64,000 nt of DNA from assembly GCF_900106555.1 (NCBI RefSeq), contig NZ_FNOE01000005.1, positions 1 through 64,000 on the forward strand. The letters are read 5' to 3'. The notes beneath the pieces are model-generated. The model did no database searches, was not told where the DNA came from, and worked only from the letters and a program-made list of their open reading frames with translations. The DNA comes from Nitrosomonas oligotropha. Lineage in GTDB: Bacteria > Pseudomonadota > Gammaproteobacteria > Burkholderiales > Nitrosomonadaceae. Position numbers and translations under genes: made by a program. Below are positions 8,600 to 18,322 of this stretch, in pieces (position 1 is the stretch's first letter; every line of letters starts with the position of its first letter).

Positions 8600-8804
8600 A
8601 AAATCTCCTAATATATTTATGAACTTTCGCATCATACGCAATGCTTGCCGTGATGCAAGTAACGGATGCGAATAGAACCGGTCATTCCACATAAGCTTCG
8701 CGTCGAATCCTGCAATGCAACTTTGGCCGGGTTGGTTGCCTCTTACTATTCTGTTATGCAATCAACACGCTATCGCAATCTTATTTTCATAAACAAACTT
8801 GCTC

Positions 8805-8833
8805 TTCCACGAGACTCTGATTGCAAGTATAAT
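8805..8833 (+). promoter_or_regulatory. Candidate sigma-70 promoter for mdh
   Basis: A perfect -10 hexamer TATAAT (8828-8833) lies 17 bp downstream of TTCCAC (8805-8810), a weak -35. Transcription would begin near 8840, giving a leader of about 65 nt before the mdh ATG. Confidence 0.5.
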
Positions 8834-8903
8834 TCCGTTCACTTTTCCCCATATACCGCCAATTTTCCAGTCTTATTGGTGGCTTTTAGAGGATTGGAAA
8901 AAA

Positions 8904-9890
8904 ATGAAATCGCCTATTCGAATTGCTGTTACCGGCGCAACCGGACAGATTTGTTATAACCTGTTATATCGCATTGCAGCAGGCGAGATGCTTGGTAAAG
9001 ATCAGCCGGTTATTCTGCAATTACATGACATTACCGAAGCACAACCATTGTTTGATGGTATCGTCATGGAATTATATGACTGTGCTTTTCCGTTGCTAAG
9101 CGGAATTATCACCACGGATAATCCCGAAGTCGCATTCAATAACGCGGATATTGTTTTGCTCGTTGGCGCGCGTCCGCGCGGCGAAAATATGGAACGCAAG
9201 GATCTGCTGGCAGCCAACAGTCCCATTTTTATCCAGAATGGCAGAGCACTTAATACCGCTGCAAAACGCAATGTCAAAGTATTGGTCGTTGGCAATCCCG
9301 CCAACACAAATGCCTACATCACGATAAAAAATGCCCCTGATCTCGATCCAAGCAATTTCTCCGCGATGTTGAGACTGGATCACAATCGCGCATTGTCACA
9401 AGTTGCGTTAAAACTTCACGTGCCGGTATCGGATATCAAGCGAATGATCGTATGGGGAAATCATTCCAATACGCAATTTCCTGATTTAAGTCATGCCACC
9501 GTTGGGAACAACAGTGTTTCCTCTTTAATTACCGACCCTGCGTGGATAGAAAATTATTTCATCCCGGTCGTACAGAAACGTGGCACAGCCATTATCGAAG
9601 CACGCCGCGGCAAGTCTAGCGCGGCCAGCGCAGCCAATGCGATCATCAATCATATGCAGGATTGGATTTTTGGCACCCGGGAAGGAGACTGGGTGTCGAT
9701 GGGTGTGCCCTCGAACGGCAGCTACGATATACCACGAGGCGTTATCTACAGTTTTCCCGTTACCTGTCAGAACGGTCAATATAAAATTGTCGAAGGGCTG
9801 GAAATAAGTCCATCGGACCGGGAAAAAATGCAAAAAAGCTATCAGGAACTCGTTACCGAGCAAGAAGCGATCAAGCATTTACTGGCTTAA
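8904..9890 (+). CDS. mdh: Malate dehydrogenase
   Basis: This TCA-cycle enzyme oxidises malate to oxaloacetate with NAD+. The chosen start ([15 protein letters not shown]) follows AGAGGATTGGAAAAAA and gives 328 residues, the normal size of this bacterial/cytosolic-type MDH; the frame is open from 8799. Visible motifs: the nucleotide-binding [31 protein letters not shown] (substrate-binding Arg residues), [18 protein letters not shown] and the catalytic His in [11 protein letters not shown]. It is preceded by a plausible sigma-70 promoter and stands alone. Confidence 0.97.
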   Translation: MKSPIRIAVTGATGQICYNLLYRIAAGEMLGKDQPVILQLHDITEAQPLFDGIVMELYDCAFPLLSGIITTDNPEVAFNNADIVLLVGARPRGENMERKDLLAANSPIFIQNGRALNTAAKRNVKVLVVGNPANTNAYITIKNAPDLDPSNFSAMLRLDHNRALSQVALKLHVPVSDIKRMIVWGNHSNTQFPDLSHATVGNNSVSSLITDPAWIENYFIPVVQKRGTAIIEARRGKSSAASAANAIINHMQDWIFGTREGDWVSMGVPSNGSYDIPRGVIYSFPVTCQNGQYKIVEGLEISPSDREKMQKSYQELVTEQEAIKHLLA

Positions 9891-9937
9891 ACTGCAGCAA
9901 TACTCTATAAGAAATCGCAACCCGCTTTGTAAGCGCT

Positions 9938-11137
9938 TTAGCGCGATCCGATGCTAGCCGCTTCGCGAACGGCAATCAATATTCCCGCATCTAAATGACC
10001 ATCCGCGATACGTTGTGTCTTTTGCTGAAAAAGACTGATTGCCTTACGGGTGGCTGAACCTAATATGCCATCCGCTTCTCCGGCATCAATTCCGAGCGTG
10101 GTTAAATCCATTTGAAGTTGACGCACTTGTTCCCGGGATATTTTTGCCGAGTCCACCGGTGGCGCACGGAATAAAGGAGCCGCACCTGCGATGCGATCCG
10201 CCAAGTGTCCAACCGATAGCGCATAGAACTCGGAACGGTTCCAACGCATGATGATATAAAAATTCTTGGTGACCAAGAATGCAGGGCCTTGATAACCCGA
10301 AGGAATGATTAACGCTGCTTTTTGTGCCGCCGGCGTCAATGGTGCTCCCGAAGTCGTCGTAACCCCTAATTTTGTCCACTCTTCAAAACTCAGCATCTGA
10401 TCACGCCCAGCGAGCGAGTAATCAAAGGATCGGGGCAAAAGCACTTCTTGCCCCCAATTTAAACCAGGAATCCACCCTAACTGCTGCAAAAAATTGGCCG
10501 CCGAACCCATCGCATCCGGAATACTGCCCCATAGATCGCGCCGCCCGTCTCCGTCGACATCCTTGGCATAGCGCAAAAAAGTCGATGGCATGAATTGCAT
10601 ATGCCCCATGGCACCCGCCCAGGAACCGATCATGCGTTCCGCGGTGATATCGCCCGCCTCCACAATCCGCATGGCGTTAAACAGCTCTTGAGTAAAAAAA
10701 GTGCTCCGGCGCGTGTCACAGGCCAGCGTAGCTAAAGAATCCAACACCGACCAGTCGCCAAAATGACCACCGTAACTGGTCTCCAGTCCCCAGAAGGAAA
10801 TCAGAAATTGTGCCGGAATACCGCTGTCCCGTTGAATCTGATTCAGTAAAGTGTGATGTTTGGCATACAAATCCCGGCCACGCTGTATGCGATCTTCGTT
10901 GATCCGTGTCGTGAAATAATTTGCAAATGTTTGCGTGAACTCAGGTTGGCGCCGATCCAGCTCAATGATACGTGGCAGCCGTTTGACCCTACTCAGCACT
11001 TGATTGACTGTCTTATCGGAAATACCTTCCAGGCGCGCTTGCGATTTCATTCGGGCAATACATTCGCCAAAACCGCTGTCATCAGCATAGACCGGCTGTG
11101 CGCACGTCAAAACTATGAGTGCCGCACCCCATCGCAT
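9938..11137 (-). CDS. mltB: Lytic murein transglycosylase, MltB family (SLT_2 plus peptidoglycan-binding domain)
   Basis: The protein cleaves the MurNAc-GlcNAc bond of peptidoglycan in the periplasm. The start at 11137 (MRWGAALIVLTCAQPVYA) directly gives a signal peptide and has GGAG ten bases upstream; an earlier ATG at 11209, just after the fur stop, and an open frame to 11299 are alternatives. The catalytic domain shows FWGLETSYGGHFG (catalytic Glu), GAMGHMQFMPSTFLRYAKD and DLWGSIPDAMGSAANFL. A C-terminal peptidoglycan_binding_1 domain (GIDAGEADGILGSATRKAI) follows. It lies directly behind fur in the same direction. Confidence 0.93.
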   Translation of the reverse strand: MRWGAALIVLTCAQPVYADDSGFGECIARMKSQARLEGISDKTVNQVLSRVKRLPRIIELDRRQPEFTQTFANYFTTRINEDRIQRGRDLYAKHHTLLNQIQRDSGIPAQFLISFWGLETSYGGHFGDWSVLDSLATLACDTRRSTFFTQELFNAMRIVEAGDITAERMIGSWAGAMGHMQFMPSTFLRYAKDVDGDGRRDLWGSIPDAMGSAANFLQQLGWIPGLNWGQEVLLPRSFDYSLAGRDQMLSFEEWTKLGVTTTSGAPLTPAAQKAALIIPSGYQGPAFLVTKNFYIIMRWNRSEFYALSVGHLADRIAGAAPLFRAPPVDSAKISREQVRQLQMDLTTLGIDAGEADGILGSATRKAISLFQQKTQRIADGHLDAGILIAVREAASIGSR

Positions 11138-11210
11138 TTTCCACCAACTCCGCTTTTTTGCGAAATGAAATAGATCACGAATGTGATGAGGAATGGCCGC
11201 TGGTATCATA

Positions 11211-11651
11211 TTATTTTCGGTGCGGACAGTTTTGCTTCGTACAATCCGCGTAAAGTGACAATGAATGTTCTTGCAGCGTAAAACCGCGTTCCTTCGCAAT
11301 GGCTATCTGCCGTTTCTCAATTTCCGCATCGTAGAACTCTTCAACGCGGCCACATTGCAAACATACCAAGTGATCATGATGGCCATCTCCTTTCAGCTCA
11401 AACACGGCTTTGCCGCTTTCAAAGTGATGCCGCTCCAATAATCCGGCTTGCTCAAATTGTGTCAAAACGCGATAGACAGTAGCCAGCCCAATATCCTCGC
11501 CTTCGCTGATCAGCTCTTTATAAACATCTTCTGCCGACAGATGACGCACACTGCTTTGCTCAAATAAATTTAATATTTTAAGTCTGGGCAGTGTTGTTTT
11601 AAGACCAATATTTTTGAGATCAATACTTTTCAGATCGTCGAAGTTACCCAT
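11211..11651 (-). CDS. fur: Ferric uptake regulator Fur
   Basis: Fur is a dimeric Fe(II)-dependent repressor of iron-uptake genes. The 146-residue product has the N-terminal winged helix ([20 protein letters not shown], the recognition helix [13 protein letters not shown]), the metal-binding His cluster [19 protein letters not shown] and a second Cys pair CTKQNC near the end. A good start with AGAGATAACC lies upstream. It is divergent from bamE, the arrangement I know from other betaproteobacteria. The transglycosylase gene follows closely. Confidence 0.95.
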   Translation of the reverse strand: MGNFDDLKSIDLKNIGLKTTLPRLKILNLFEQSSVRHLSAEDVYKELISEGEDIGLATVYRVLTQFEQAGLLERHHFESGKAVFELKGDGHHDHLVCLQCGRVEEFYDAEIEKRQIAIAKERGFTLQEHSLSLYADCTKQNCPHRK

Positions 11652-11710
11652 GGTTATCTCTGTCTAGAAAATTATTTACTGTATCATATGCTGTGTTCAC
11701 TTTGGAAACA

Positions 11711-11716
11711 TATAAT
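11711..11716 (+). promoter_or_regulatory. -10 element close to bamE start
   Basis: A perfect TATAAT sits only 10 nt before the bamE ATG at 11726, so a transcript from it would have an extremely short leader. No good -35 is seen at 16-18 bp. There is also no Shine-Dalgarno before the ATG, which would fit a nearly leaderless mRNA. Confidence 0.35.
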
Positions 11717-11725
11717 ATCAACAAA

Positions 11726-12999
<1,274 letters not shown>

Positions 13000-13019
13000 C
13001 ATTCTTTACCGCTATTTTC

Positions 13020-13823
13020 ATGGCAACGTATGCGATCGGTGATTTGCAAGGCTGCTTCACTGAATTTCAACAATTGCTCGAAGTTATTCGCTTTGATCCC
13101 GCCCAGGATAAACTTTGGCTGGTAGGCGATATCGTTAATCGCGGCCCCGATTCACTGCCCTTGTTGCGTTGTATCAAACAGGCCGGCGATGCGATACGCA
13201 TGGTTCTCGGCAATCATGACTTGCATTTGCTCATGGTTGCAGCGGGAATGGCCGCAAATCATCCCAGCGACACGATTCAAGCGATTCTCGATGCACCTGA
13301 CCGTAATGAGCTGTTGCATTGGCTACGACAGCAAAAATTATTTCACGTTGAAGGCCAGTACGCCATGGTGCATGCCGGATTATTGCCATCGTGGTCTATT
13401 GCACAAGCCGGACAACTTGCCCATGAAGTTGAAACTGCGTTGCGTCACGACGATCACCATGAGTTATTCGCCCGGATGTACGGCAACGAGCCCAATTACT
13501 GGCAAGACGATTGGACCGGTTATATCCGGCTTCGGGTCATCATCAATGCAATGACACGCATGCGGGTATGCACGCTGGACGGGCGGATGAATTTCGCTTT
13601 TAAAGGTAATCCGCAATCCATCCCGGACGGCTATATGCCATGGTTCAGCGTACCGCACCGGATCAGTCAGAACACCACTATCGTTTGCGGACATTGGTCC
13701 GGATTAGGATTGCACATTACGGATCATTTAATCGCGTTGGATAGCGGTTGCGTATGGGGAGGTCAATTGTCCGCTATCCGGCTGGAAGATCGGAAAGTTT
13801 TTCAGATTCCTTGTGCGCAATAG
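13020..13823 (+). CDS. apaH: Bis(5'-nucleosyl)-tetraphosphatase, symmetrical (ApaH)
   Basis: ApaH hydrolyses Ap4A to two ADP and can decap Np4-capped RNAs. The 267-residue product has the metallophosphatase motifs in order: YAIGDLQGC (D, H-like ligand region), LVGDIVNRGPDSL, LGNHDLHLL, and MVHAGLLPSW, with a later ICGHWSGLGL-like His motif (VCGHWSGLG). The 3' end overlaps by 50 bp with the convergent plsC gene. Confidence 0.95.
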   Translation: MATYAIGDLQGCFTEFQQLLEVIRFDPAQDKLWLVGDIVNRGPDSLPLLRCIKQAGDAIRMVLGNHDLHLLMVAAGMAANHPSDTIQAILDAPDRNELLHWLRQQKLFHVEGQYAMVHAGLLPSWSIAQAGQLAHEVETALRHDDHHELFARMYGNEPNYWQDDWTGYIRLRVIINAMTRMRVCTLDGRMNFAFKGNPQSIPDGYMPWFSVPHRISQNTTIVCGHWSGLGLHITDHLIALDSGCVWGGQLSAIRLEDRKVFQIPCAQ

Positions 13824-14568
13824 GCAGCGATAAAGCATTCGCAACTGCTTGCTCAGACAAACGCGCCAGTTCCCGCCGGTTTTTCATGCCGCAGGGAATC
13901 GGCGAATCAAATGTCAGTTCTACATCAATACTTGTAAGACTCAGAATTTTTTGCAACGACAAGACCAATGAGGGATCGATATAAGCGGCTTCCTTGCAAA
14001 TGCCACCGAGGTTATTGCGATAGCCGATTGCAACCGGATACAGCATGGCATCCGCAGTAACCGCCGCTTGCAGCAATGAGGCATGAAAATGGTTGATCTG
14101 CGTCCCATCGGTTGTGGTGCCTTCAGGAAATATCGTTACTCGCTCTCCCTTATCCAGCACATCACTAATTTGTTGATTGATACGCAGCGTATCGCTGCGT
14201 TTTGCACGTTCTATAAACAATGTACCAGCATTCCGGCTTAGCAAACCTAAGACAGGCCAGCGGCTAATTTCGGCTTTGGCAACAAAACGAGTCGGGCATG
14301 CCGCCATCAAAACACAAACATCCAGCCAGGATACGTGATTCGCTGCAAACAATACCCTCGGCATATCCGTCGTGGGTAATTTACCGTGGCAATGCAACCG
14401 GATCGCAAGAGTGGACAATAAACCGGTCGCCCAGCGTTGCATCATGGTGCGCTGAATCGACAAAGGAAAATAGGGATAAACAATTGATTGCAATAAACCT
14501 GAGATAACATGCAGCAGTAAATGAATCAGGCGGATGATGCGCAATAGCAGCGGTGTATTTTTTTGCAT
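13774..14568 (-). CDS. plsC: 1-acyl-sn-glycerol-3-phosphate acyltransferase (PlsC-like)
   Basis: The enzyme acylates lysophosphatidate at the sn-2 position in phospholipid synthesis at the inner membrane. The 264-residue protein begins with a hydrophobic segment and contains the acyltransferase motifs NHVSWLDVCVL (HX4D), FIERAKRSDTLR and FPEGTTTDG (substrate-binding Glu-Gly-Thr). The C-terminal third is less conserved. The gene converges on apaH with a 50-bp overlap of coding sequence. Confidence 0.9.
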   Translation of the reverse strand: MQKNTPLLLRIIRLIHLLLHVISGLLQSIVYPYFPLSIQRTMMQRWATGLLSTLAIRLHCHGKLPTTDMPRVLFAANHVSWLDVCVLMAACPTRFVAKAEISRWPVLGLLSRNAGTLFIERAKRSDTLRINQQISDVLDKGERVTIFPEGTTTDGTQINHFHASLLQAAVTADAMLYPVAIGYRNNLGGICKEAAYIDPSLVLSLQKILSLTSIDVELTFDSPIPCGMKNRRELARLSEQAVANALSLPIAHKESEKLSDLPAG

Positions 14569-14650
14569 GAAGAGAACTGTGCAGAGGAACTGGCTTGGTA
14601 ATGGTTGCTGCGACCAACCCTATCATTATTTTGCAAAAAACTAAGGGAAC

Positions 14651-14685
14651 TGTAATACACGCAAGATTTTTTTGCGTGTATTACA
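14651..14685. repeat. Perfect 14-bp inverted repeat between sbtB and plsC
   Basis: TGTAATACACGCAA and TTGCGTGTATTACA flank a 7-nt loop. Neither strand has a T-tract after the stem, so this is not a plain intrinsic terminator. It lies downstream of the sbtB-like gene and about 80 bp before the plsC start, on the same strand, and could be a protein-binding operator or an mRNA hairpin limiting read-through. Confidence 0.6.
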
Positions 14686-14723
14686 GAAACTAAACAGTGA
14701 GTCTATACAAAAAACATCAACAA

Positions 14724-15041
14724 CTAATAAGAAACAGCCGGTCCTTCAAGCCACAGGCAATCCGAAATCAGACACATGCCAGCCAAGCCTTTCAGCACAG
14801 GTCTCAGTTCACTGGCAATCTTTTGTGCTTGTTCGTCTTTACAGGCGAGAACAACCATCACGTTCTCCTGTTCCATCAAAACATCACCAGGATCGCGCAC
14901 ACCGCGTGATCCGAGCCCACCAGCCTGTTTAAGAACAGTGTAACCACGCACTGAGCATTTTTCTAACAATTCCGTTAATTGTTCAAGTTGTTCAATACCA
15001 ACAACAATCTCGAATCGTTTCATTGCGATTGAATTATTCAT
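14724..15041 (-). CDS. sbtB: SbtB-like PII-family regulator of bicarbonate transport
   Basis: The 105-residue product resembles a PII-like trimeric ferredoxin-fold protein of the SbtB class: an N-terminal KRFEIVVGIEQLEQLTELLE helix, a loop VLKQAGGLGSRGVRDPGDVL that corresponds to the T-loop region, and a strand VMVVLACKDEQAQKIASELR. In cyanobacteria SbtB binds adenine nucleotides and controls the Na+/HCO3- transporter SbtA. Its position 48 bp downstream of an SbtA-like permease gene, in the same direction, supports the call. The typical C-terminal GKPEFS-like redox tail of some cyanobacterial SbtB is absent. Confidence 0.8.
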   Translation of the reverse strand: MNNSIAMKRFEIVVGIEQLEQLTELLEKCSVRGYTVLKQAGGLGSRGVRDPGDVLMEQENVMVVLACKDEQAQKIASELRPVLKGLAGMCLISDCLWLEGPAVSY

Positions 15042-15089
15042 ATTTTTTCCCGAAAAGTCAGATAATTATTAAATAAACGGCAATAGTTT

Positions 15090-16046
15090 TTAGACTGCAA
15101 TGCCATGGAACCAATGCGCCATTTCCCAGTAAATCGGTACACCGATAAAGATGTTAAAGGGGAAGGTCACACCCAGAGATGCGCCAATTGACAACGCAGG
15201 ATCCGCATCGGGCACAGCAATACGCATAGCAGCGGGTGCAGCGATATAAGAGCAGCTAGCATACAGTACGGCCAGCAACATCGTACCGCCTTCCGATAAA
15301 CCGAAAATCCAACCCAGATATGCACCAAACATACCAGCGGTTAACGGGAACAGAATACCAAACGCAATAATGAAGACACCTTTATCCATCACCGCTTTCA
15401 ACCGTGCTGCTGCGAGCAGACCCATTTCCAGCAGGAAGAATGCCAAAACACCCATGAATAAGTCCATGAACATTTTATCCAATGGTGACACCAGCTTAAC
15501 CACGCCTGCGTAATAACCGATTAACACGCCAACAATCAGCAGATAAAGACTGGTACCGGTCAAAATTTCGTGCATCAACTTGCCCCACTGGGTTTTTTCA
15601 CCGCCAGCACCCGCGCGCGCCAAGATTGTACCGGTTACCAAAGCAGGAATTTCCATCAGTGCCATGATGAGAACCATATAACCTTCGGAAGGTTCATCTT
15701 TCGCAGCCAGGAAAGCCACACCTACGGCAAAAGTCACCGCACTGACGGAGCCATAGTGCGCAGCGATTGCACCTGCATCCGCCTGGGTGAATTTACCAAT
15801 GAATCTTAAAATCGGATATGCGGTTAGTGGAATCAATGCTGCTAAAATAACCATAGAAACAGCGATAGGCAGTACTTCCATAATCTCGTACTTGGCCATC
15901 GATACACCGCCTTTAAAGCCGATAGCGATCAACAGAAAGAGACTTAAGCTCTTATACAGCGCTTCGGGAATTTTCAAGTCAGATTTAATAACACCTGCCA
16001 AGACCCCCGCAACAAAAAAGAAAACTACCGGTTGTATAGTAGTCAT
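15090..16046 (-). CDS. sbtA: SbtA-like sodium-dependent bicarbonate permease
   Basis: The 318-residue inner-membrane protein has about ten hydrophobic segments. Family-type motifs include GFKGGVSMAKYEI (about 43-55), IAAHYGSVSAVTFAVG (about 94-109) and a mirrored C-terminal half with LYASCSYIAAPAAMRIAVPD and GASLGVTFPFNIFIGVP. These fit the SbtA family (PF05982), which imports HCO3-. An autotroph that fixes CO2 could use it as a minimal carbon-concentrating device. It is followed by the SbtB-like gene. Substrate is inferred from family and neighbour only. Confidence 0.85.
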   Translation of the reverse strand: MTTIQPVVFFFVAGVLAGVIKSDLKIPEALYKSLSLFLLIAIGFKGGVSMAKYEIMEVLPIAVSMVILAALIPLTAYPILRFIGKFTQADAGAIAAHYGSVSAVTFAVGVAFLAAKDEPSEGYMVLIMALMEIPALVTGTILARAGAGGEKTQWGKLMHEILTGTSLYLLIVGVLIGYYAGVVKLVSPLDKMFMDLFMGVLAFFLLEMGLLAAARLKAVMDKGVFIIAFGILFPLTAGMFGAYLGWIFGLSEGGTMLLAVLYASCSYIAAPAAMRIAVPDADPALSIGASLGVTFPFNIFIGVPIYWEMAHWFHGIAV

Positions 16047-16181
16047 TCAACACTCCCTATTTATTAGTTATATAGTTTATAAAAATCTTTAACAAACAGC
16101 ATCCAAGAAGACGCCGCAGACTAGAAACGAAACAAAAAGATGCCAGGAAACTGTAAGGTTTCTTGGGTAAATCCATTCCGT

Positions 16182-16216
16182 TAAAACCGAGATTTTACAA
16201 AAAGTAAAAATCTCGG
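16182..16216 (-). terminator. Intrinsic terminator after the two-component operon
   Basis: Read on the minus strand, CCGAGATTTTTAC-tttt-GTAAAATCTCGG forms a strong hairpin followed by TTTTAA. It lies 130 bp downstream of the histidine kinase stop and upstream of sbtA, so it should separate the two transcripts. Confidence 0.7.
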
Positions 16217-16303
16217 GAATCTGTGGCGACAAGAAGCACACATCTTAGATCTGGAAACCCGTGAGTGAACAGCCTTTCACACGGAAACGTTAACATAGGA
16301 AAT

Positions 16304-16320
16304 GTGAAGAAATCGTGAAG
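16304..16320. promoter_or_regulatory. 11-bp spaced direct repeats (possible OmpR-type site)
   Basis: GTGAAG occurs at 16304 and again at 16315, exactly 11 bp apart, the spacing used by OmpR/PhoB-family regulators. It lies in the 300-bp gap between the kinase gene and sbtA. The rest of that gap (16047-16346) contains the terminator described separately and a small repeat GAAAC/GTTTC at about 16147-16163, with no open frame. Confidence 0.3.
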
Positions 16321-16346
16321 AAAAAGAAATGCTACTTACTAAATAA

Positions 16347-17621
16347 TTAAGGAAAAATGATATGAAAAGTGGTGCCTTTTCCTGGCGTGCTATCGACTTC
16401 GATATTCCAACCGTAGTGATTGCAAATTCGCTTAACAATCGCAAGCCCTATCCCCAGCCCTTCTCCTTGCGTCGAACCGCGGAAGAACCGTTCGTAGAGT
16501 AGCGGCAAATAGGCCGGTTCTATTCCTATACCGGAATCTGAAACGGATAACCGCCGATTATTAAATTCGATCCGGATGTATCCTTTTTGAGTATATTGCA
16601 CAGCATTACGAATCAAATTCATTAATGTCGTATGTAATGCCTGACGGTTGACCGTCAACACGACATCCGGCGCAATTAGAACTTCAAAAGTAAGATTTTT
16701 CCTGGCAATCTCGACACACAATGGATCTGCGGCGTCATAAACACATTCAGCCACAGCCACAGTTTCAATGACACCCAACGCTTGTTCGCGTGCAAGAAAC
16801 AACAAAGCTTGCAGTTGTTCCCCCATACGGGCGGCGGCTGCTTCGATCATCTTCACGCGATGGTAGGCTTTAATTGGAATATCTGCGCCCGCAATCAGTA
16901 ATTCACAGCTGGTCAGAATGGTGGTGATGGGGGTTCTTAATTCATGACTGATATTCGCCGTAAACTCTTGTTCACGTTGCAGCATCCGTTTAATCCGGTT
17001 CTGATAATCATCCAGCGCCCGCGCAAGCTGGGCAACTTCCTCGTCCATGTCCTGCTGGGCCAAAAGCCCATGTTGAACATCACCCGGAGCTAATCGATTA
17101 ACTCGTTCCGCCAAGTCCGTCACTTGCTGAACCAGCACTCTGGCCAATAAATAACCTACAAAAAAGGCGATTGCAACCACGACGAGCCATGACATGACAA
17201 TCAATAGCCTGAGTTCCTGCAACCGCTGCTTATGTAACGTAATGCGATAGGCCACCACAAATTTTACTTCACCGATGGCATGGACTAAGACATGAAAATC
17301 ATCCACTCCGTAATAGATTTTATGATAATCCGGGTTGAGCCCCCGCAAATACGCGGGAAGCCGCAGCTCCTCCTCCATATTATGGACGACGTAACTCTTC
17401 AGATGTGAACCAACCTGGGAAATAAAATCCGAGTGTTTTTGATAGCGTTGAACAAGATGATCCATTTCCATCTTAATCACTTGCTCAATATGCGCTTCCT
17501 CAATGTTGTCGGAAGCAAAATAAAGAATGATGCACAAAGTGCCTACAGTAAAAATACTGAATGTCGCCAACGCCACAGCGACACGGTAGCGAAGGCTACG
17601 TTCTATCGGAAATCTGTGCAC
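16347..17621 (-). CDS. Two-component sensor histidine kinase
   Basis: The 424-residue kinase has a first membrane helix (about 13-35), a periplasmic sensor of about 100 residues, a second helix (about 138-160), a HAMP linker, and the phospho-acceptor motif ANISHELRTPITT (His about 226). The catalytic core follows with NLIRNAVQYT (N box), VSDSGIGI (G1), FFRGSTQGEGLGIGLAIV (F/G2). It overlaps by 26 bp with the upstream response regulator gene, so the pair is translationally linked. The signal is unknown; proximity to sbtAB and hemE is suggestive only. Confidence 0.9.
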   Translation of the reverse strand: MHRFPIERSLRYRVAVALATFSIFTVGTLCIILYFASDNIEEAHIEQVIKMEMDHLVQRYQKHSDFISQVGSHLKSYVVHNMEEELRLPAYLRGLNPDYHKIYYGVDDFHVLVHAIGEVKFVVAYRITLHKQRLQELRLLIVMSWLVVVAIAFFVGYLLARVLVQQVTDLAERVNRLAPGDVQHGLLAQQDMDEEVAQLARALDDYQNRIKRMLQREQEFTANISHELRTPITTILTSCELLIAGADIPIKAYHRVKMIEAAAARMGEQLQALLFLAREQALGVIETVAVAECVYDAADPLCVEIARKNLTFEVLIAPDVVLTVNRQALHTTLMNLIRNAVQYTQKGYIRIEFNNRRLSVSDSGIGIEPAYLPLLYERFFRGSTQGEGLGIGLAIVKRICNHYGWNIEVDSTPGKGTTFHIIFP

Positions 17622-18291
17622 GAGAAGTTAAGCAGTAGCCAAGTCCATGAACTGTTTCAATAGGATCATATCCGCCAGCTTTGGTGAGTGCACGCCGTAA
17701 AATATGCATATGGCTGCGCAACGTACCGCTGGTTTCCTGAACATCCTCCCACGCTTCCAGCTCGAGTTCTTCCCGGCTGAATACTTTACCCGGTTCGCTC
17801 ATCATCAATGCCAATAAACGAATACACTTGGGCGGAAGCTTGACGTTCTTGTTTTCAAAACGAATGGAAAGTGTTTTAGGATCAAAGGAAAGTTTGTCAA
17901 ATTCCAATGTGCGGTTGGCAACTTTACCGACATAGCGTTTATGCATTGCCAGCAAACGTGCTTCAACTTCTTTTAACGCAAAGGGTTTGATCAGATAATC
18001 GTCCGCCCCTTGTTCGAAGCCCGCTAGCTTATCTTCCAGCGTGTCTCGCGCAGTAAGCATCAGAATCGGCGTATCGATCTGCGATTCCTGGCGCAATTTC
18101 CGGCACAGCGTCATACCGTTCATGCCGGGCAATCCTAGATCCAGCAGAATGGCATCAAATCGCTGTGTCACTGCAAGATGAAGTCCTGCTACACCATTGA
18201 CAGCCGCATCCGCCGTATGCCCCCGGGACTCCAGAAAGTCATACAGATTGGCGGCAATCGCCAAATCGTCTTCAATAATCAATATATGCAT
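17596..18291 (-). CDS. OmpR-family response regulator
   Basis: The 231-residue protein has a receiver domain (IIEDDLAIAAN acidic pocket, phospho-Asp in LLDLGLPGMNG, Lys in LIKPFALKEV) and a C-terminal winged-helix DNA-binding domain (LPPKCIRLLALMMSEPGKVF ... HMHILRRALTKAGG). It forms an operon with the downstream kinase, and it lies only 31 bp after hemE in the same direction, so hemE may share its transcript. Confidence 0.93.
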   Translation of the reverse strand: MHILIIEDDLAIAANLYDFLESRGHTADAAVNGVAGLHLAVTQRFDAILLDLGLPGMNGMTLCRKLRQESQIDTPILMLTARDTLEDKLAGFEQGADDYLIKPFALKEVEARLLAMHKRYVGKVANRTLEFDKLSFDPKTLSIRFENKNVKLPPKCIRLLALMMSEPGKVFSREELELEAWEDVQETSGTLRSHMHILRRALTKAGGYDPIETVHGLGYCLTSRAQISDRT

Positions 18292-18322
18292 ACAACCACC
18301 TGCAGTGATGATTTAATTCTTG

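Noticed and set aside
8599-8761. N-terminal extension of the DUF5995 protein
   Set aside because: The internal ATG at 8599 has an ideal AGGAG; the extension is not similar to the family and is rich in residues typical of untranslated frame.
13774-13823. 50-bp overlap of convergent apaH and plsC as a possible error
   Set aside because: Both proteins end at family-typical lengths, and convergent 3' overlaps are tolerated in compact genomes.
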